Positions 1 to 11,738 of a stretch of DNA of 64,000 nt are shown here, in pieces. Numbering within the stretch: the first letter of the stretch is position 1; each line of letters opens with the position of its first letter. A model generated the notes under the pieces. The model saw only the letters and a list, made by a program, of their open reading frames with translations, had not been told where the DNA came from and searched no databases. The DNA lies in contig NC_089823.1 of assembly GCF_035046505.1 (NCBI RefSeq), positions 40,038,388 to 40,102,387 on the forward strand. The letters are read 5' to 3'. The position numbers and the translations under genes were made by a program. Source of the stretch: Tiliqua scincoides (taxonomy: Eukaryota; Chordata; Lepidosauria; Squamata; Scincidae).

Positions 1-873
1 GGGGCAAAAAAATCAAAACTTCACATATAGGTTGATGGGTTCTGATCTGTCTGTGACAGATCAGGAGAGAGATCTTGGGGTGGTGGTGGACAGGTCGATG
101 AAAGTGTCAACCCAATGTGCGGCGGCAGTGAAGAAGGCCAATTCTATGCTTCGGATCATTAGAAAAGGTATTGAGAACAAAACGGCTAGTATTATAATGC
201 CATTGTACAAATCGATAGTAAGGCCACACCTGGAGTATTGTGTCCAGTTCTGGTCGCCGCATCTCAAAAAAGACATAGTGGAAATGGAAATGTGCAAAAG
301 AGAGCGACTAAGATGATTACTGGGCTGGGGCACCTTCCTTATGAGGAAAGGCTACGGCGTTTGGGCCTCTTCAGCCTAGAAAAGAGACGCCTGAGGAGGG
401 ACATGATTGAGACATACAAAATTATGCAGGGGATGGACAGAGTGGATAGAGAGATGCTCTTTACACTCTCACATAACACCAGAACCAGGGGACATCCACT
501 AAAATTGAGTGTTGGGAGAGTTAAAACAGACAAAAGAAAATATTTCTTTACTCAGCATGTGGTTGGTCTGTGGAACTCCTTGCCACAGGATGTGGTGATG
601 GCGTCTGGCCTGGATGCCTTTAAAGGGGGATTGGACAAGTTTCTGGAGGAAAAATCCATTACAGGTTACAAGCCATGATGTGTATGTACAACCTCCTGAT
701 TTTAGAAATGGGCTATGTTAGAATGCCAGATGCAAGGGAGGGCACCAGGATGAGGTCTCTTGTTATCTGGTGTGCTCCCTGGGGCATTTGGTAGGCCGCT
801 GTGAGATACAGGAAGCTGGACTAGATGGGCCTATGGCCTGATCCAGTGGGGCTGTTCTTATATCCTTATGTTC
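1..873 (+). mobile_element. CR1-type LINE, 3' part
   Basis: The window opens inside this element. Two overlapping frames (about 32-316 and 238-678) encode the C-terminal part of a CR1-family reverse transcriptase polyprotein, with the typical stretches YKSIVRPHLEYCVQFWSP, LRRLGLFSLEKRRLR and VVGLWNSLPQDVV, ending in GYKP and a TGA at about 676-678. A frame change near 290-300 separates the two halves, so the copy is dead. The 3' untranslated tail (about 680-873) carries the GATGGGCCTATGGCCTGATC block and ends in repeated TTATGTTCTTA-like units, the usual CR1 tail. The catalytic RT core lies to the left of the window. The same family recurs at 24.0, 34.1, 38.1 and 38.2 kb. Confidence 0.9.
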
Positions 874-879
874 TTAAAT

Positions 880-1287
880 AGCCCCACAACGGGGCTACTC
901 AATTCTGCGGCAACCCTTGGGCTGCTGTAGAATCAAGAGCCTCCATGTTGGGACTGTGGCCCAATACAGAGGCTCTATATGCAGAAGAGTGGAGCTCCTC
1001 CAGTCCCGTCTTCCTCCCGCCCCGCTCCCTCCCCCAGCATGCCTCCTCCCTGCCCTCCTCCCACCTTGGCATGCCTCGTCTCCCCCCATGCTCCCACCTA
1101 CCCCTCCATCGCCTGGCAGTTTGGGCGACCATGGAGCGACGGAGCAGCGGCAACCAACCAGCGCTAGCCCAGTTCCAGCCGGCACTAATACCAGTGATGG
1201 ACTAGCCTGAGGGCTGCAGTAGTGCTTTACAGCACATTTGCAACACAGCGCGTCGGTGGTAAGCCAGCTCACACTGTTTAGGATTGG
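880..1287 (+). mobile_element. GC-rich inverted-repeat element (MITE-like), diverged
   Basis: This begins just after the LINE tail with a GGGGCTACTCAATTCTG block, passes through pyrimidine-rich GC-dense sequence, and ends in CACTGTTTAGGATTGGGCC. The TAGGATTGGGC end is the terminal signature shared with copies at 6.7, 34.3, 48.8, 54.7 and 58.0 kb. The block TACTCAATTCT and the AGCCTCCATGTT motif match the copy at 6.69-7.06 kb closely. No transposase is encoded. Open frames crossing it are compositional. The left boundary is uncertain. Confidence 0.6.
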
Positions 1288-1496
1288 GCCTTGAGTTTGA
1301 CTATTCTAGTTAAACAAGTAAACATGATGTTTTAAATCTTTTGCTCTGTACCAGTGACTTATAATCAACCCTGGCATAATGTTTTACATCAAGAGGATAT
1401 CTATTGGAAGGATTGCAGTGAAAGCTGACATGTAAAGAGTTTCTTCTTAGAATGGGTTGGCCACAAAGCTTGCTCAAAACTGCGGCTAGGCTCACA

Positions 1497-1672
1497 GGGA
1501 GGAGCTGTGGTTCAGTGGTAGTGCACATACTTTCCATGCTGAAAGTTCTCAGGTTCTGTCCACGTAGGCCAAGAAAGAGAAAGGCTCCCCAAAAACCCAG
1601 AGAGCTACCACCAGCCACCATAGATACCATCTATGACATGGTCTGACCAGTAGAAGACAGTGTCATGAATCT
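1497..1672 (+). mobile_element. tRNA-derived SINE
   Basis: The segment starts with GGAGCTGTGGTTCAGTGGTA, a good pol III A box, and about 45 bases later has AGGTTCTGTCC, a degenerate B box. The two lie at tRNA-like spacing. The following part (AGAGCTACCACCAGCCACC, then TAGAAGACAGTGTCATGAATC) looks like a SINE body. It is not a functional tRNA: no cloverleaf closes. Confidence 0.65.
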
Positions 1673-1837
1673 GTAAGTGTGATACATGGATGCCCCATGG
1701 ATGTCACTCAGCAGAGTGATTATGATGTGATTAAGAATATGTGAATCATTGTGAATAATTACTCATGTAGGAGGCCACTTGAGCTTCGTGAACTTGAGTG
1801 CACAAGCTGTGTATCAGTTGTGACTGGTGCATTTATG

Positions 1838-2111
1838 CAGTAGCATAGCTAAGACATCTGGCACCTAGGGACACAAAATTTGTAACACTCCCATACCCCC
1901 CCCCCCCCGGGTACCTTCTGAGTACATAAGGCACTGGATACCTTCTGAGGCCATGAGTACCATGCCTTGATGGGGTGTCTCAGAGGACACTGAAAGGCAC
2001 TTCTGGTTTTTGGCAAAAATCAGAAGTGCCTTTTGGAGGCCTATAAGCCACTCCTTCAAAGTGTGGCATCCAGGGCAATATACCCTCCTGCACCCCTTAG
2101 CTATGCCACTG
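1838..2111. mobile_element. hAT-like nonautonomous element
   Basis: The termini are inverted: CAGTAGCATAGCTAAG at the left and CTTAGCTATGCCACTG at the right. The flanking octamers are CATTTATG (1830-1837) and CATTGATC (2112-2119), an imperfect 8-bp target duplication (6 of 8). It contains no transposase. A related fragment starts at about 15290 (CAGTGGTGTATCTAAGG). Confidence 0.6.
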
Positions 2112-2246
2112 CATTGATCTGTTCCTCTTTGAAATATTTTGTATACTTCTGATGGGGAAAGTGAGCATGTGTCAGCTGATATGTGGTTCAATGGACAATT
2201 TGAATCAGAATCATGGAAAGTGTTAAACATCACCCCACTCCCTTCC

Positions 2247-2250
<4 letters not shown>

Positions 2251-2293
<43 letters not shown>
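2251..2293. repeat. (CT)n microsatellite
   Basis: An uninterrupted TC dinucleotide tract of about 43 bases. The long serine/leucine open frames crossing it are artefacts of the repeat. Confidence 0.97.
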
Positions 2294-2296
<3 letters not shown>

Positions 2297-2686
2297 GCCT
2301 ACAAGAGCTTCTTTCTCCACTTTCTCTTGCTAATACTATTCTTCTGCTATCTCAGTTATCTCCCAATAGTGCCACTATTTATTACTATCTTTATAGCACT
2401 GTTGATTTATAACAGTGGAGGAGAAGGAGGCGTGGGCCAAAGGAAGAGCTGCTCAAAGTCTTCCGGAAGCTAAGTAGGGACAGTTTGGGACATGTCTGTA
2501 GGAGAGACTGGCGAAGTCACTGATAAGGTGTCGTGACACTTGGTGGCAGAGACGAGTTGCTGTTGAGCACTGTGGTGTGATCTGTGTGGCTTGTCTGAAA
2601 AAAAGCTCAGTGTTCTTGCAGCTAAGAAGCTGGCTACACAATTGAAAGATACCAGCTGGAGTTTGAAGGGCTCTATATGCATAGAG

Positions 2687-3057
2687 CAGGGGTGCTCACA
2701 CTTTTTTGGCTCGAGAGCTACTTTGAAACCCAGCAAGACCCGGAGATCTACCAGAGTTTTTTTTACAATGTTCGCGCCATCATAACATATAACATTTATG
2801 TGTACAATGTATGTTGGTGTACCTTGAGCCCCACTGAGTATAACAGGACTTACTCCTGAGTAGACATGCCTAGGATTAGGCTGTAAGGCTGCAATCCTAG
2901 CCACACTTACCTGCGAGTAAGCCCCATTGAGTACAATGGGCCTTACTCCCGGCGTTTCCTCCCAGAAGCACCTGAAGGGGGGGTCGGCACTCCGCGATCT
3001 ACTCATTTTGCCTCACGATCTACCGGTAGATCGCGATCCACCTATTGAGCACCCCTG
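2687..3057. mobile_element. hAT nonautonomous element with 8-bp target duplication
   Basis: It begins CAGGGGTGCTCACACTTTTT and ends ATTGAGCACCCCTG, inverted complements of the classic hAT CAGGGGTG type. It is flanked by GCATAGAG (2679-2686) and ACATAGAG (3058-3065), matching 7 of 8. The middle (about 2820-2960) contains two pieces of the roughly 85-bp AATCCTA palindromic element in opposite order, so it is either composite or the source of that family. Confidence 0.85.
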
Positions 3058-3093
3058 ACATAGAGCAACATAGTAAGACCCTTATTGAGTCTA

Positions 3094-3178
3094 GGAAGCC
3101 TGCCTATGTAAACTGCCTTGAGCAATATCCAAAAAGCACACTGAAGAGAAGGAAAGGCAGTAAATAAATATAAATAAA
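3094..3178 (+). mobile_element. SINE/LINE 3' tail fragment
   Basis: It contains GCCTGCCTATGTAAACTGCC and GGAAAGGCAGTAAATAAAT, the 3' end shared by the tRNA-derived SINE copies at 23.3 and 40.2 kb. It is truncated, with no A or B box here. Confidence 0.6.
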
Positions 3179-3389
3179 TCATCCTGTGAGGGACACTCCA
3201 CATCATAGGGAGTGGAGAATTCTCTAAGATTGTACTATGAGAGGTAGGATTTGGACTCAGATCCTATATTTCCAGTTCCCTACCCATAAAAACTACCCTC
3301 CCGTTATGGTGGAGGGTAATAAATGAATAAATATGGTGGGATTTTGACTAAACTACCCTCCCTTTAGTTCTGCAGACATCTTAACTGCA

Positions 3390-3474
3390 TAAGCCTATGC
3401 ATGTTTACTCAGAAATAAGTCTCATTATGTTCAATGGAACTTACTCCCATGAAAGTATGTATAGGATTGCAGCC
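3390..3474. mobile_element. Short palindromic MITE (about 85 bp)
   Basis: One of at least ten near-palindromes of about 85 bases with the scheme CCTATGCATG, TTACTCAGAAATAAGT, a TTCAATGGAACTTACT centre and TATAGGATTGCAG. The two halves are imperfect reverse complements, so the copy can fold into a hairpin. Confidence 0.75.
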
Positions 3475-3522
3475 TTATTCAGTCACAACTGCTCAGCAAC
3501 TCCTAGCTCAGAATACTGTTTT

Positions 3523-3530
<8 letters not shown>

Positions 3531-3596
<66 letters not shown>
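3531..3596. repeat. Compound (AC)n(AG)n microsatellite
   Basis: An AC tract of about 39 bases runs directly into an AG tract of about 27 bases. It is non-coding. Confidence 0.97.
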
Positions 3597-3599
<3 letters not shown>

Positions 3600-4906
3600 C
3601 AGTGTATGGATACAGGGCCAGTTGTGGGTTCCAGGACACCATTGGTAAACTTGCCCCCATGAACCCCCTCCTACTTGGGTGGGCCCTAGAGGGTTGCTCT
3701 ATCACCCCCAGCATTACAGAAATGCTATGGGTACAGAGATGGTGTCAAGGATCAGCAGTGGGCCTTTCTGAGGACCTTGGATCTTAGCAAGGGGGCTAAG
3801 CAAGGAGACCTTGCCCAAGGAGGCCAACTGAAGCTATGCTTTAGACAGCAAGTTGGCAGGAGGCACCCATCTCTGTCTCCACAGAAAGAGCAGAGGCTGC
3901 TAAATTACCCAGTAAGGGTAAAAGCAGCATTTCGCACACTACCTCAGGCATCAAGGATTCTTAAGCCAGCCCTGTTTCCAACAATGCCAACTCCTGATGC
4001 CAGCCCTGTAAAGATAAGAGAACTATAGCTGATGCTGGCACCAGGTTGCTTGGGGTCCTGGGACAAAGCCCTGCACTGGAATCCCTATGGTGTCCCTCTG
4101 CCCAGTCCTGGGATTCATGGGTTAGGCCAGCCACATGGATTTAATCATGGGCATGGGGCCTTGGCCTGATGCCACACCGATCGTAGCTAGGGAATTGATT
4201 TTTCCCCTCCACCATTGGGACTGCATACCTAGATAGCCTTGTGCCCAATAAAGCTCCTCTTGCACTATTTGCCAAACAGAGCCCTGATTTCAACCAGCAA
4301 GCCATAAGCTCCGGCTCTTGTATTGACCGTGACCCTGTTTAATTTCAATGCATGACAAAAAGTGGGCAGGATTTCTTTCAATGGAAAAAGTTTGTGTGTA
4401 GAAGTACTTAAAAGCCCTGGCTGAAAGCATTGATCAAAGTTCTGGAAAAAACACTGTGGTTTCTCCACAGGAAGTCTATGATGCTGTTTATAATGAGAAC
4501 ACATCTTTCAGCAGCAGGTGATGTGATCACAGTCATATCTTCAGGCACACAATTTTGTATCACTCTGTACCATTGCAAACCAATACGTCCAACCAACCAA
4601 CCAACCAAATTAGATTATGATTATCAACCAATTAAAGAAATGTAGGTCGATTGACTGCTTAAATTGGCATATATGAGTATATCTGATAGCTCTGAAGAGA
4701 TGTGCATGTGTCAAAACAGGTATAATCGTGGAAAAGGCATTTCCTTCTGTGTGTGAGAGAAGGGGGAATACCTGTCTTAGGAGGGTACTTCATAACTTGG
4801 CAGTTTCCATTTAAAAAACAATTTGGAGTTTGATTAATTGGGGTGGCTTTTTAGCTCACCTGAATCCACTTTTAGTTTTTCCTCAGTCTCTCCAGCAAAG
4901 CTCTCA
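3597..4906. other. Intergenic stretch, nothing recognised
   Basis: No open frame here shows family resemblance, splice context or length beyond chance. The only repeat seen is a short (CCAA)n run near 4588-4608. Confidence 0.6.
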
Positions 4907-5085
4907 GGGCCCAATCCTATCCAACTTTCCAGCACTGGTGCGGCCGCAATGAAGCCCCAAGGTAAGGGAACAAATGTTCCTATACCTTGAGGAGGCCTCT
5001 GTGACTACCTCCCAACACAGGAAGCAGTGCATACCCCATTGGCACAGCAGCACCAGCACTGGAAAATTGGATAGGATTGGACTCT
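4907..5085. mobile_element. Inverted-repeat MITE, about 180 bp
   Basis: The left end GGGCCCAATCCTATCCAACT and the right end ATTGGATAGGATTGGACTC are inverted repeats, followed inwards by TTCCAGCACTGGTG and its mirror. The core has AAGGTAAGGGAACAAATGTT. The same architecture occurs at 5.47, 9.71, 39.09 and, in part, 49.06 kb. There is no coding capacity. Confidence 0.8.
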
Positions 5086-5473
5086 AAATTTGCAATATGG
5101 GGAGAGATACTGTATTCTATTTTGAAGGGCAGTTATAAGGATTACTGGAATAGCCAACCCCATATCTTCCTCCCCTCCACATTGAGCTCACCCAATGAGA
5201 CCTTGCTCTGCATTCCTTCTTTCATTGGGGTGAGAACCAAGAAGATGGAAAGCAGGGCCTTCTGTGTGGTGGTGCCTGCACTGTGGAATACAAATATTGC
5301 CCTTGCTTTATAGCTTTTGTTGCCTATTGAAAATATTTTGGTTTCCAAAAGCATTTGCAGGGGCAATTTTGAGCATGTCTGACTTGCAGACGACTATTGC
5401 TGCTGCTGAACAGTGATTTTTAACATGTTATTGGGATTGTTTTAAGTTTAATGGAGTTTAAGTTTAAGGCCCT

Positions 5474-5651
5474 GAGCCCAGTTCTATCCAACTTTCCAGC
5501 ACTGATGTAGCCATGCCAATGGGGCTTGTGCTGCATTCTGTGGTGGGGCAGATATGGAGGCCTCCTCAAGGTAAGGAAACATTTGTTCCCTTACCTTGGG
5601 ACTGCATTTTGGCTGCATCGGGGATGGAAAGATGGATAGGATTGGATCCTC
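5474..5651. mobile_element. Inverted-repeat MITE, opposite orientation
   Basis: Same family as the copy at 4.91 kb but inverted: GAGCCCAGTTCTATCCAACT at the left, CCTCCTCAAGGTAAGGAAAC in the core and GATGGATAGGATTGGATCCT at the right. Confidence 0.75.
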
Positions 5652-5980
5652 AGTGTTGTAATCTGTTCAATTGCTTTGCTTCGTGTCCTCCACCTCCAAG
5701 TTGAAAAACCAATTCAGAAATAAAGTATGTAAAAGACTTTGAATTGAAATGTTATAATTGCTACATAGGAACATTATCGTTGTAGGTACTCGCCTATAAG
5801 ATGGAAAATTTTATCCAAAAAATCCAGCGTAGACCATCTCCTCTTCCTATCTGCGGGTCTCTCAGGAGGTCAGGGCAGTTCAGGGGTGTTCCAACAGCCA
5901 GGCGAAGCCCAGAGGAGCAGCAGGCATGAACTCGGCTCTGGCTCCCTCTTGCATGGAGGCTCTTTGCCAGCATGTGACTT

Positions 5981-6007
5981 GGCAGGCAGGCAGGCAGGCA
6001 GGCAGGC
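5981..6007. repeat. (GGCA)n microsatellite
   Basis: Nearly seven perfect GGCA units. Confidence 0.95.
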
Positions 6008-6689
6008 TGCTGCTGGGTTTTCAAGCCTGCCATCTACAAAGTCAGTACAACTACAGTTCAAAAAAATTCCCATCGCTTCCTCCCTCCCTCTGGGCTGTTC
6101 CATGATACAGAAGGGAGGAGTGGCACACAATACTGCATAAGCAATGTCTTCAAAAACACTTCAGATTCTTTCCCCCCTTTCAATAGGGCTCCAGGGCAAA
6201 TTGCAGCTCTTCCTCACCTTTCCGTAAATTTTTAAACACACCCCCCCCCCCACTTGTCTGAAGGTCATGGTCCATGATTTTTGGCTGAAAACCTGCCTTT
6301 GCCTTATCTGTGAGATCACCTTATAGGTGAGTATCTATGGTTGTTTGTTGTTCAAAATGGCTAGCTAGATATTTCACAACCTTATAACTCAAGTGAATGG
6401 ACCTGACTTGAAGGAAACATACCCAAGATGGAGAAAATTTGGCTAGTGTAAAGTAAGCTGGGGTGATTCCTGTATCTTACATGGTGTATTCCTATAATGT
6501 TTTCACAGGAAAAGAACCTTAGCTCAGTGTTCGGGCACAGGCTTAGTTTACAGAATGTCTCAGTTTTAATTTCTAGCATCTTCTAAAGGGACTCTGGTAA
6601 CAGAACTGGGGATGACTTCCACCTGAGACCTGGGAGAACCACTGCCAGTTAGTGTACACAGTAATAGGCTAGAAGGAGTAACAGCCAAC

Positions 6690-7064
6690 TCTGCATAAAG
6701 CACCTTCATATGTTCAGGCGGCGGGAGGATGAAGAAAGGGCGGGGAGGAGGCATGCCGGGTTGGAAGCGGGGTGGGAGAGAGGTGGAACTGGTGGAGATT
6801 TGCTCCACTGGAACCTGAGCCTCTCTGTTGGGCCGCCTGCCGAACATGGAGGCTTTTCATTCTATGCCAACCTTTAGGTTGTCATAGAATTGAGTAGTCC
6901 CATTGTGGGGCTACTTGCTTTACCCGGGGAAGGGGACAAAAAGTTCCCATCTCCCGAGGAGGTAGCGGTGGCTGCCTGGGGTGCACTGGATGCAGCAGCA
7001 GCCATTTTCAGCACCACTGCAGCTCTGTGCACTGGACAGTTTAGGATTGGTCTGCCCATGTCCA
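6690..7064 (-). mobile_element. GC-rich inverted-repeat element, reverse orientation
   Basis: Read on the - strand it starts at about 7064 with GGCAGACCAATCCTAAACTG and carries the blocks TACTCAATTCTATGACAACC and AGCCTCCATGTTCGGC, matching the copy at 880-1287. It fades into a pyrimidine-rich part. The other end is not clear, so the left coordinate is approximate. Confidence 0.6.
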
Positions 7065-7069
7065 TTCCA

Positions 7070-9620
7070 GTATATCCCCACATACAGTACATAGCTTCTG
7101 CTGTATAAATTGACTGGCTGCAATTCATTCTCCTGACAAAACATCAATGTTGAATTTTAATCTGCCTTTTGCACTTTACGGCAGTGACCTGACTACCATT
7201 AGGCAATGTGTCTCCACGGAGAGTGTTTAGAGATACATTGCCCTCCCCAGAATTTCCTGCAACATGTAGAACTATTTTCACTTTGCTCATTCATTATAAC
7301 TAGGCTGCTTATGCTTGTAGGTAAGAGTAAGATGCCAAGCCAGGGCTGGCTGTGAGATGGCAAGCTGCATCTGCTAAAATTCTCTCTTCGACACAATTGT
7401 TAAAGGTCCAGGAGCCCTAAAGTTGAAAGGTTGGCCACCTCTGTGCCAAGCCCTGATGGAATCCTCTCACATTTCATTTTTGCCTGAATAAAGGTTTGTG
7501 AGGCTCAAAAGCTGCATTCTGTGCAGTTGTGTGCCTACCATAGGGTGAGAAGGGGCAAATGCTCCAGGTGCCGGCTGCTAGGACCCCGTGGAAGCCTCTC
7601 TGAGGCTCTGAACAGGGGTGGAAACTGTGCTTCCGCTTTGCCGTGAGCCTCTGGTGAGTAGGGGGGGCAGATATCTGCCGGGGGGACACACATCGCGGAG
7701 CTTTGCCCTGGGCACGGACTGCAGAGGTCCGCAGCTGATTCTATGTTCCATGTCCGACATTCTGTATGTCTTGACTAGGTGGCATATCATTGTCATCCTC
7801 TGTCATCAGGACAAAACAAACTTCAGATACAATGTAATCTGCAGAACTCTTCTTAATCCTATCTCTTTCAAGCACCAATGAAAGAGTCCACCCAAGAGTG
7901 CTCAGATTGGGGGAGGAGGGCTTTCACTGCCATACTTCAAAAAAGCACCTTGCCTATTTTTATTCTTTCCTTCATTGTGCAGAGAGCTATGCTGAAGAAA
8001 GTTCTGACAAGGAGCCCGTGGTTGTTACAGAAGCCTACCACGTTTCCTGTTTTAACTACAAAGGTTTAAACTTACAGTTCAAGCACCCAGATCAATACAA
8101 AGTTGGGCCGAACAAAAGCAGACCTCAGTGTTTATGAGGGTCTCACCTTTGAACCCAGTTTGTTTCCTATTGAGTGAAAGTGTTCTTTCTACCAAAAGAC
8201 TGAAACATAAAGGTATGTAACTTTCCTCTAATTAATTGCCATCTTTTTGTAATCCAAACCTCTCTTGCAGGCCATGAAGGTGAATACCTTAACGATGTTG
8301 ATTTAATTGCATTTGGTCTTTTAATGGATTTGCTTTTGGGAAGGGTCATTGTACAAATCTAATTTATATCACTGGGTAACCGGGGAGGGTATTTCTAGAT
8401 AGAATTGATGTCTGCTTTCTGAACTACTGCCGTTTCCTTTCTTGGGCTGGTACAGAATGAGTAGAGAATAAGCAGACCCCCCCCCCATAGTGATTTCTTC
8501 GCTGAAAGAGTTAAAATTCCTTGAAGTCTAATCCAACTGCCGTCTCAACTCTTAACTTAAGGGCCCTAGGAAAAGAGCTGAAGCTTGGAAAAAGAGCTTC
8601 TATTTTGCATGCAAAAGGTACCAGTTCAGTCCCTGGCATCTCCCAATAGAAATGGGATGGACCCCAGTCTAACTTTCTGGAAGGCAACTGCCAGTCTGGC
8701 ATTTACTGACATTGATGAAACAGTGTTCTGTGTGAGTACAAGGCAACAGCCTATGTAACAGATCCTCAAGTTGTATTCACCAATGCCATTTTTCAAATTA
8801 ATATGCAACATTCACCAAGACCATTAGCTCAAGCTGTTCATGTTGCTTTGAGACATTTTCTCATTTCTTTAGCTATCTAAAATGCTTTGAGAATAATTGT
8901 TGTTATTGAGAAGTCCTTATTAAAAATATACTTTTAAAATATAATAAAGAATATCCTATTTAATAACCCTGACACTCCCCCCCCACCATCCCCGGGGATC
9001 TTGGTACCTCTTTAAACTGCAACAAAGGGTTTTATCCTATATGAACCCAATTGTGCCACTCTTGAAGAATCCTTTCTTTGTTTCCGCATTTCCTCCATTT
9101 TGTCTTCGTGCAAAATGCAGTTGCTGTTTAGGTGGAATGGCCTTCCTTTATCACGCTTCCTCCATCATCTGCTGACCTCCATTTATACCCATCTTACTGT
9201 TCAGCAGTGTTTATGCAAAAGCAGCTTTACCACAAAGCACTTAAACATAATTCACGTGTCTCCACTTGAGTGGTTCTGCAAAATGGTGCCTTTGCAAAGA
9301 TATGGAGAATCTATGAAGAATCTTTAAAAAGACACTGAATGTGAAATGTGGCAAGACGCCAGCCTGCCTGCAGTCATGAATGTGTGAGATCAGTGGCTGT
9401 GTGTCAAAGGCCGTCAGGTGCTAAAAAACAAAATGGTTGTATCCCTGGCCCTCTCCATTTAAAGATAAATCATGGAATGTTCTAACATTACATTTCCCAG
9501 CTCACATATTTAAAATGTTTCTAGAAAAATGATTGCAGATGTGCCTTAACCATTAATTCACAGGAGAATCACAGCATGTTTGAAAGTTATGCGCTATCTG
9601 TAGTCAATCCAGCATTATAA
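7070..9620. other. Intergenic stretch with a SINE remnant
   Basis: No supported gene. A tRNA-derived SINE remnant lies at about 8570-8710 (TTGCATGCAAAAGGTACCAG, then TTCAGTCCCTGGCATCTCCC), the family whose reverse copy is at 21.1 kb. The frame at 7898-8137 is discussed under rejected items. Confidence 0.55.
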
Positions 9621-9710
9621 CAGCACGATCCTATGCATGTTTCCTCAACGCAAGTTCCATTCTATTTGATGAGTCATACTCCAAGGTAAAAGTGCATAGG
9701 ATTGTAGCCT
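9621..9710. mobile_element. Short palindromic MITE (about 85 bp)
   Basis: Starts CACGATCCTATGCATGTTTC and ends AAGTGCATAGGATTGTAGCC. It lies two bases from the next inverted-repeat element. Confidence 0.7.
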
Positions 9711-9712
9711 AA

Positions 9713-9893
9713 GGGCCCAATCCTATCCAAATTTCCAGTGCTGGTGCAACCGCAATGCGGCCCTAAGGAATGGGAACAAATGTTCCCTTACCTGGAGGAG
9801 GCCTCCATGACTGTTCCCCTACTGCAGAATGCAGCATATGCCTTGTGTGCATGACTGCACCAGCGCTGGAAAATTGGATCGGATATGGCCCAA
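9713..9893. mobile_element. Inverted-repeat MITE, about 180 bp
   Basis: GGGCCCAATCCTATCCAAAT at the left and AATTGGATCGGATATGGCCC at the right, with the GGGAACAAATGTTCCCTTAC core of this family. Confidence 0.8.
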
Positions 9894-10866
9894 AGGTGCT
9901 TTTTGTAATCCATTTCCTTGCTGGTTCCTTCTTTATAAAATCAAATTGGATAGGAATATGTCATTTCAGAAGCAACCCTTGGACATTAAGACACAAGAAA
10001 CCTGGAGAACTGGTGCTGAGGCAGCTAGATTGATGCTTTTGAGCGTCTAACTATTGTGTATCAGGGAGAAATGTGGCAGCTGTCAAATTTCCCAGCATGT
10101 TGTGAAATAAGCAAAGAACACCCAACATTCTCCCTTATGCACAATTATAGACGGCAGAGGAGCCTAAGCAGTACTGAGCCTGGGTACTATCGTCCCACCA
10201 TTTTCATTCAAGCATACACATCTGACTCCTTCTGCCAGAGGTTTTGCTGATAAATCTTTATTGGCATCATACTTAGACCATATGCTGTGCCCAACCAGCT
10301 AAGCAACTTCAGAGCTAAAGGGAAGGAGAAAATGAATGTGTAATTATGACTGAACTTTACAAAACATTGATGGGACAATAAAATCCACGGAAATTTAGTC
10401 ATTGATGTCAGTGGTGATTAAGATCAGGTTCTCAACAGAATTCAAGGAAGATGGGATACGTGATGAATTCAGTGTTTCAAGCTTAAGCGTCATTAGGACT
10501 AAGACACACCAGAAAAAATGTTTTCAAAATAGATACTCTTGACATAAAAACAAAAAAGGCAAGTGCTTAAGTCATTGCAGTTCTGCTATAGTCTGACCTT
10601 TGCAAAGATGACGCCTCATTCATTTGAACACTCCCACTCATTTTAGCAAGGTAAATTATTCTTCAGGATTCAATAAGCACACTGTCATCTCTCTTGTTTA
10701 GTTTTATTATCATAAAATGTTATCATCACAGAATTTCAGTACAGAGCTTCACAGCTAATTACAGAGGCGCTATGAAGTATTTTGTCCTAGAATTATAAAA
10801 TGTATATAATTATAAACTTTATATAAACTGCCAGTTGCATTTTACATGGGTTAAAAAAAAAACCCA
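9894..10866. other. Intergenic stretch, nothing recognised
   Basis: AT-rich and unique-looking by eye. No family match was seen in any frame. Confidence 0.5.
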
Positions 10867-10989
10867 ATCACTATAAAGTTGTGCCTCTAAAAGGTCAGTA
10901 CTACATCCCTCTGCAACCTCAGCGGCTGCCTACTAATATTGCCTCTCAAAACGCGCTAAAGTCTGTACCAGTTCCCGAGGAAATCAGGG
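10867..10989 (+). promoter_or_regulatory. TRAT1: Candidate TRAT1 promoter and 5' noncoding exon
   Basis: A TATA-like CTATAAAG at about 10871-10878 is followed some 110 bases later by a strong splice donor, AATCAGG|GTAAGAGAG, with the exon ending at about 10989. The TRAT1 initiator exon at 11738 opens directly after a good acceptor (TTTCTCTTGCAG), so an upstream noncoding exon is expected. This is the nearest donor with a plausible promoter. It is inference only; another upstream exon could be used. Confidence 0.3.
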
Positions 10990-11738
10990 TAAGAGAGAGA
11001 AAGAGAAAGTTACTTAGCTCCTGGACAAAAGAAAGACGTGTGAGAGAGAGTGGAGATGCCAAAATGGAGAGGCATGAGCATGAGATGTTCGTTCAGGAGG
11101 CAAAAAGGACTTTGATGTAACAAAGGATGTAGGTGAGTGAAAGAGGGTTAGAAACTTTTTGTGGATAGGCTTGGAGAAAGTAGGTTCTCAAGCCAAGGCA
11201 CAGAGGCGTGGCTGTTGTGTGGCTTGCAATAATAAAAATAGTTTTAGAAAATAGACTCAATATATAGATTTGCAGCATAGACTTGGATGGAAATTTAACA
11301 CTTAGAGATTGGACAGATGGGTTTAAAGAGCAGCAGGCTGCACCACCAATGGACCAGGTGTTTCTCATACCCCAGGACAGTAAGAGGTAACTAATGTGGA
11401 CAGGTGATAAGATGAAGCTGAATATCTACATTACAGTACATCAGCCAAACCTTATTGAATTTGATGGATGGATTTGTTGATGATGGGAAAGGGATGTCAG
11501 TCCCAAAAGTTCCCCAAAGGTAAATTCCCCAAAGGTGGGGAAAAAATCCCGAAAGGTGAATGCAAAATGCCTGACTAGAGCTCAACTGGGGCCTGCAAGT
11601 GCAATCCAGCACACTACAGCATTCATGTAAAGCCTACAGCTTCCATTTGGATATAATCTTAGGTATATAACAGACAACACGATTTGACATTAATAAAAAT
11701 GTAACATTTTTAATGGGCATGAATGTTTCTCTTGCAGA

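Noticed and set aside
897-1272. Overlapping proline- and alanine-rich frames
   Set aside because: All fall within a GC-rich inverted-repeat element; no conserved motif.
1497-1672. Possible tRNA gene
   Set aside because: A and B boxes are present, but no acceptor stem or anticodon arm can be formed; it is a SINE head. No true tRNA, rRNA or CRISPR array was seen in the window.
2139-2473. Leucine/serine repeat peptides and similar frames at 3434-3787
   Set aside because: Created by (CT)n and (AC)n(AG)n microsatellites.
7898-8137. 79-codon frame with a possible acceptor (TTCATTGTGCAG) and readable tail ending RPQCL
   Set aside because: No family resemblance, no partner exon in phase nearby and no donor or poly(A) context. 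Could be an unrecognised exon, but the support is too thin.
10881-11120. 79-codon frame rich in Arg and Lys
   Set aside because: The sequence crosses a good splice donor and a purine-rich intron start; no domain. Treated only as a candidate noncoding exon.
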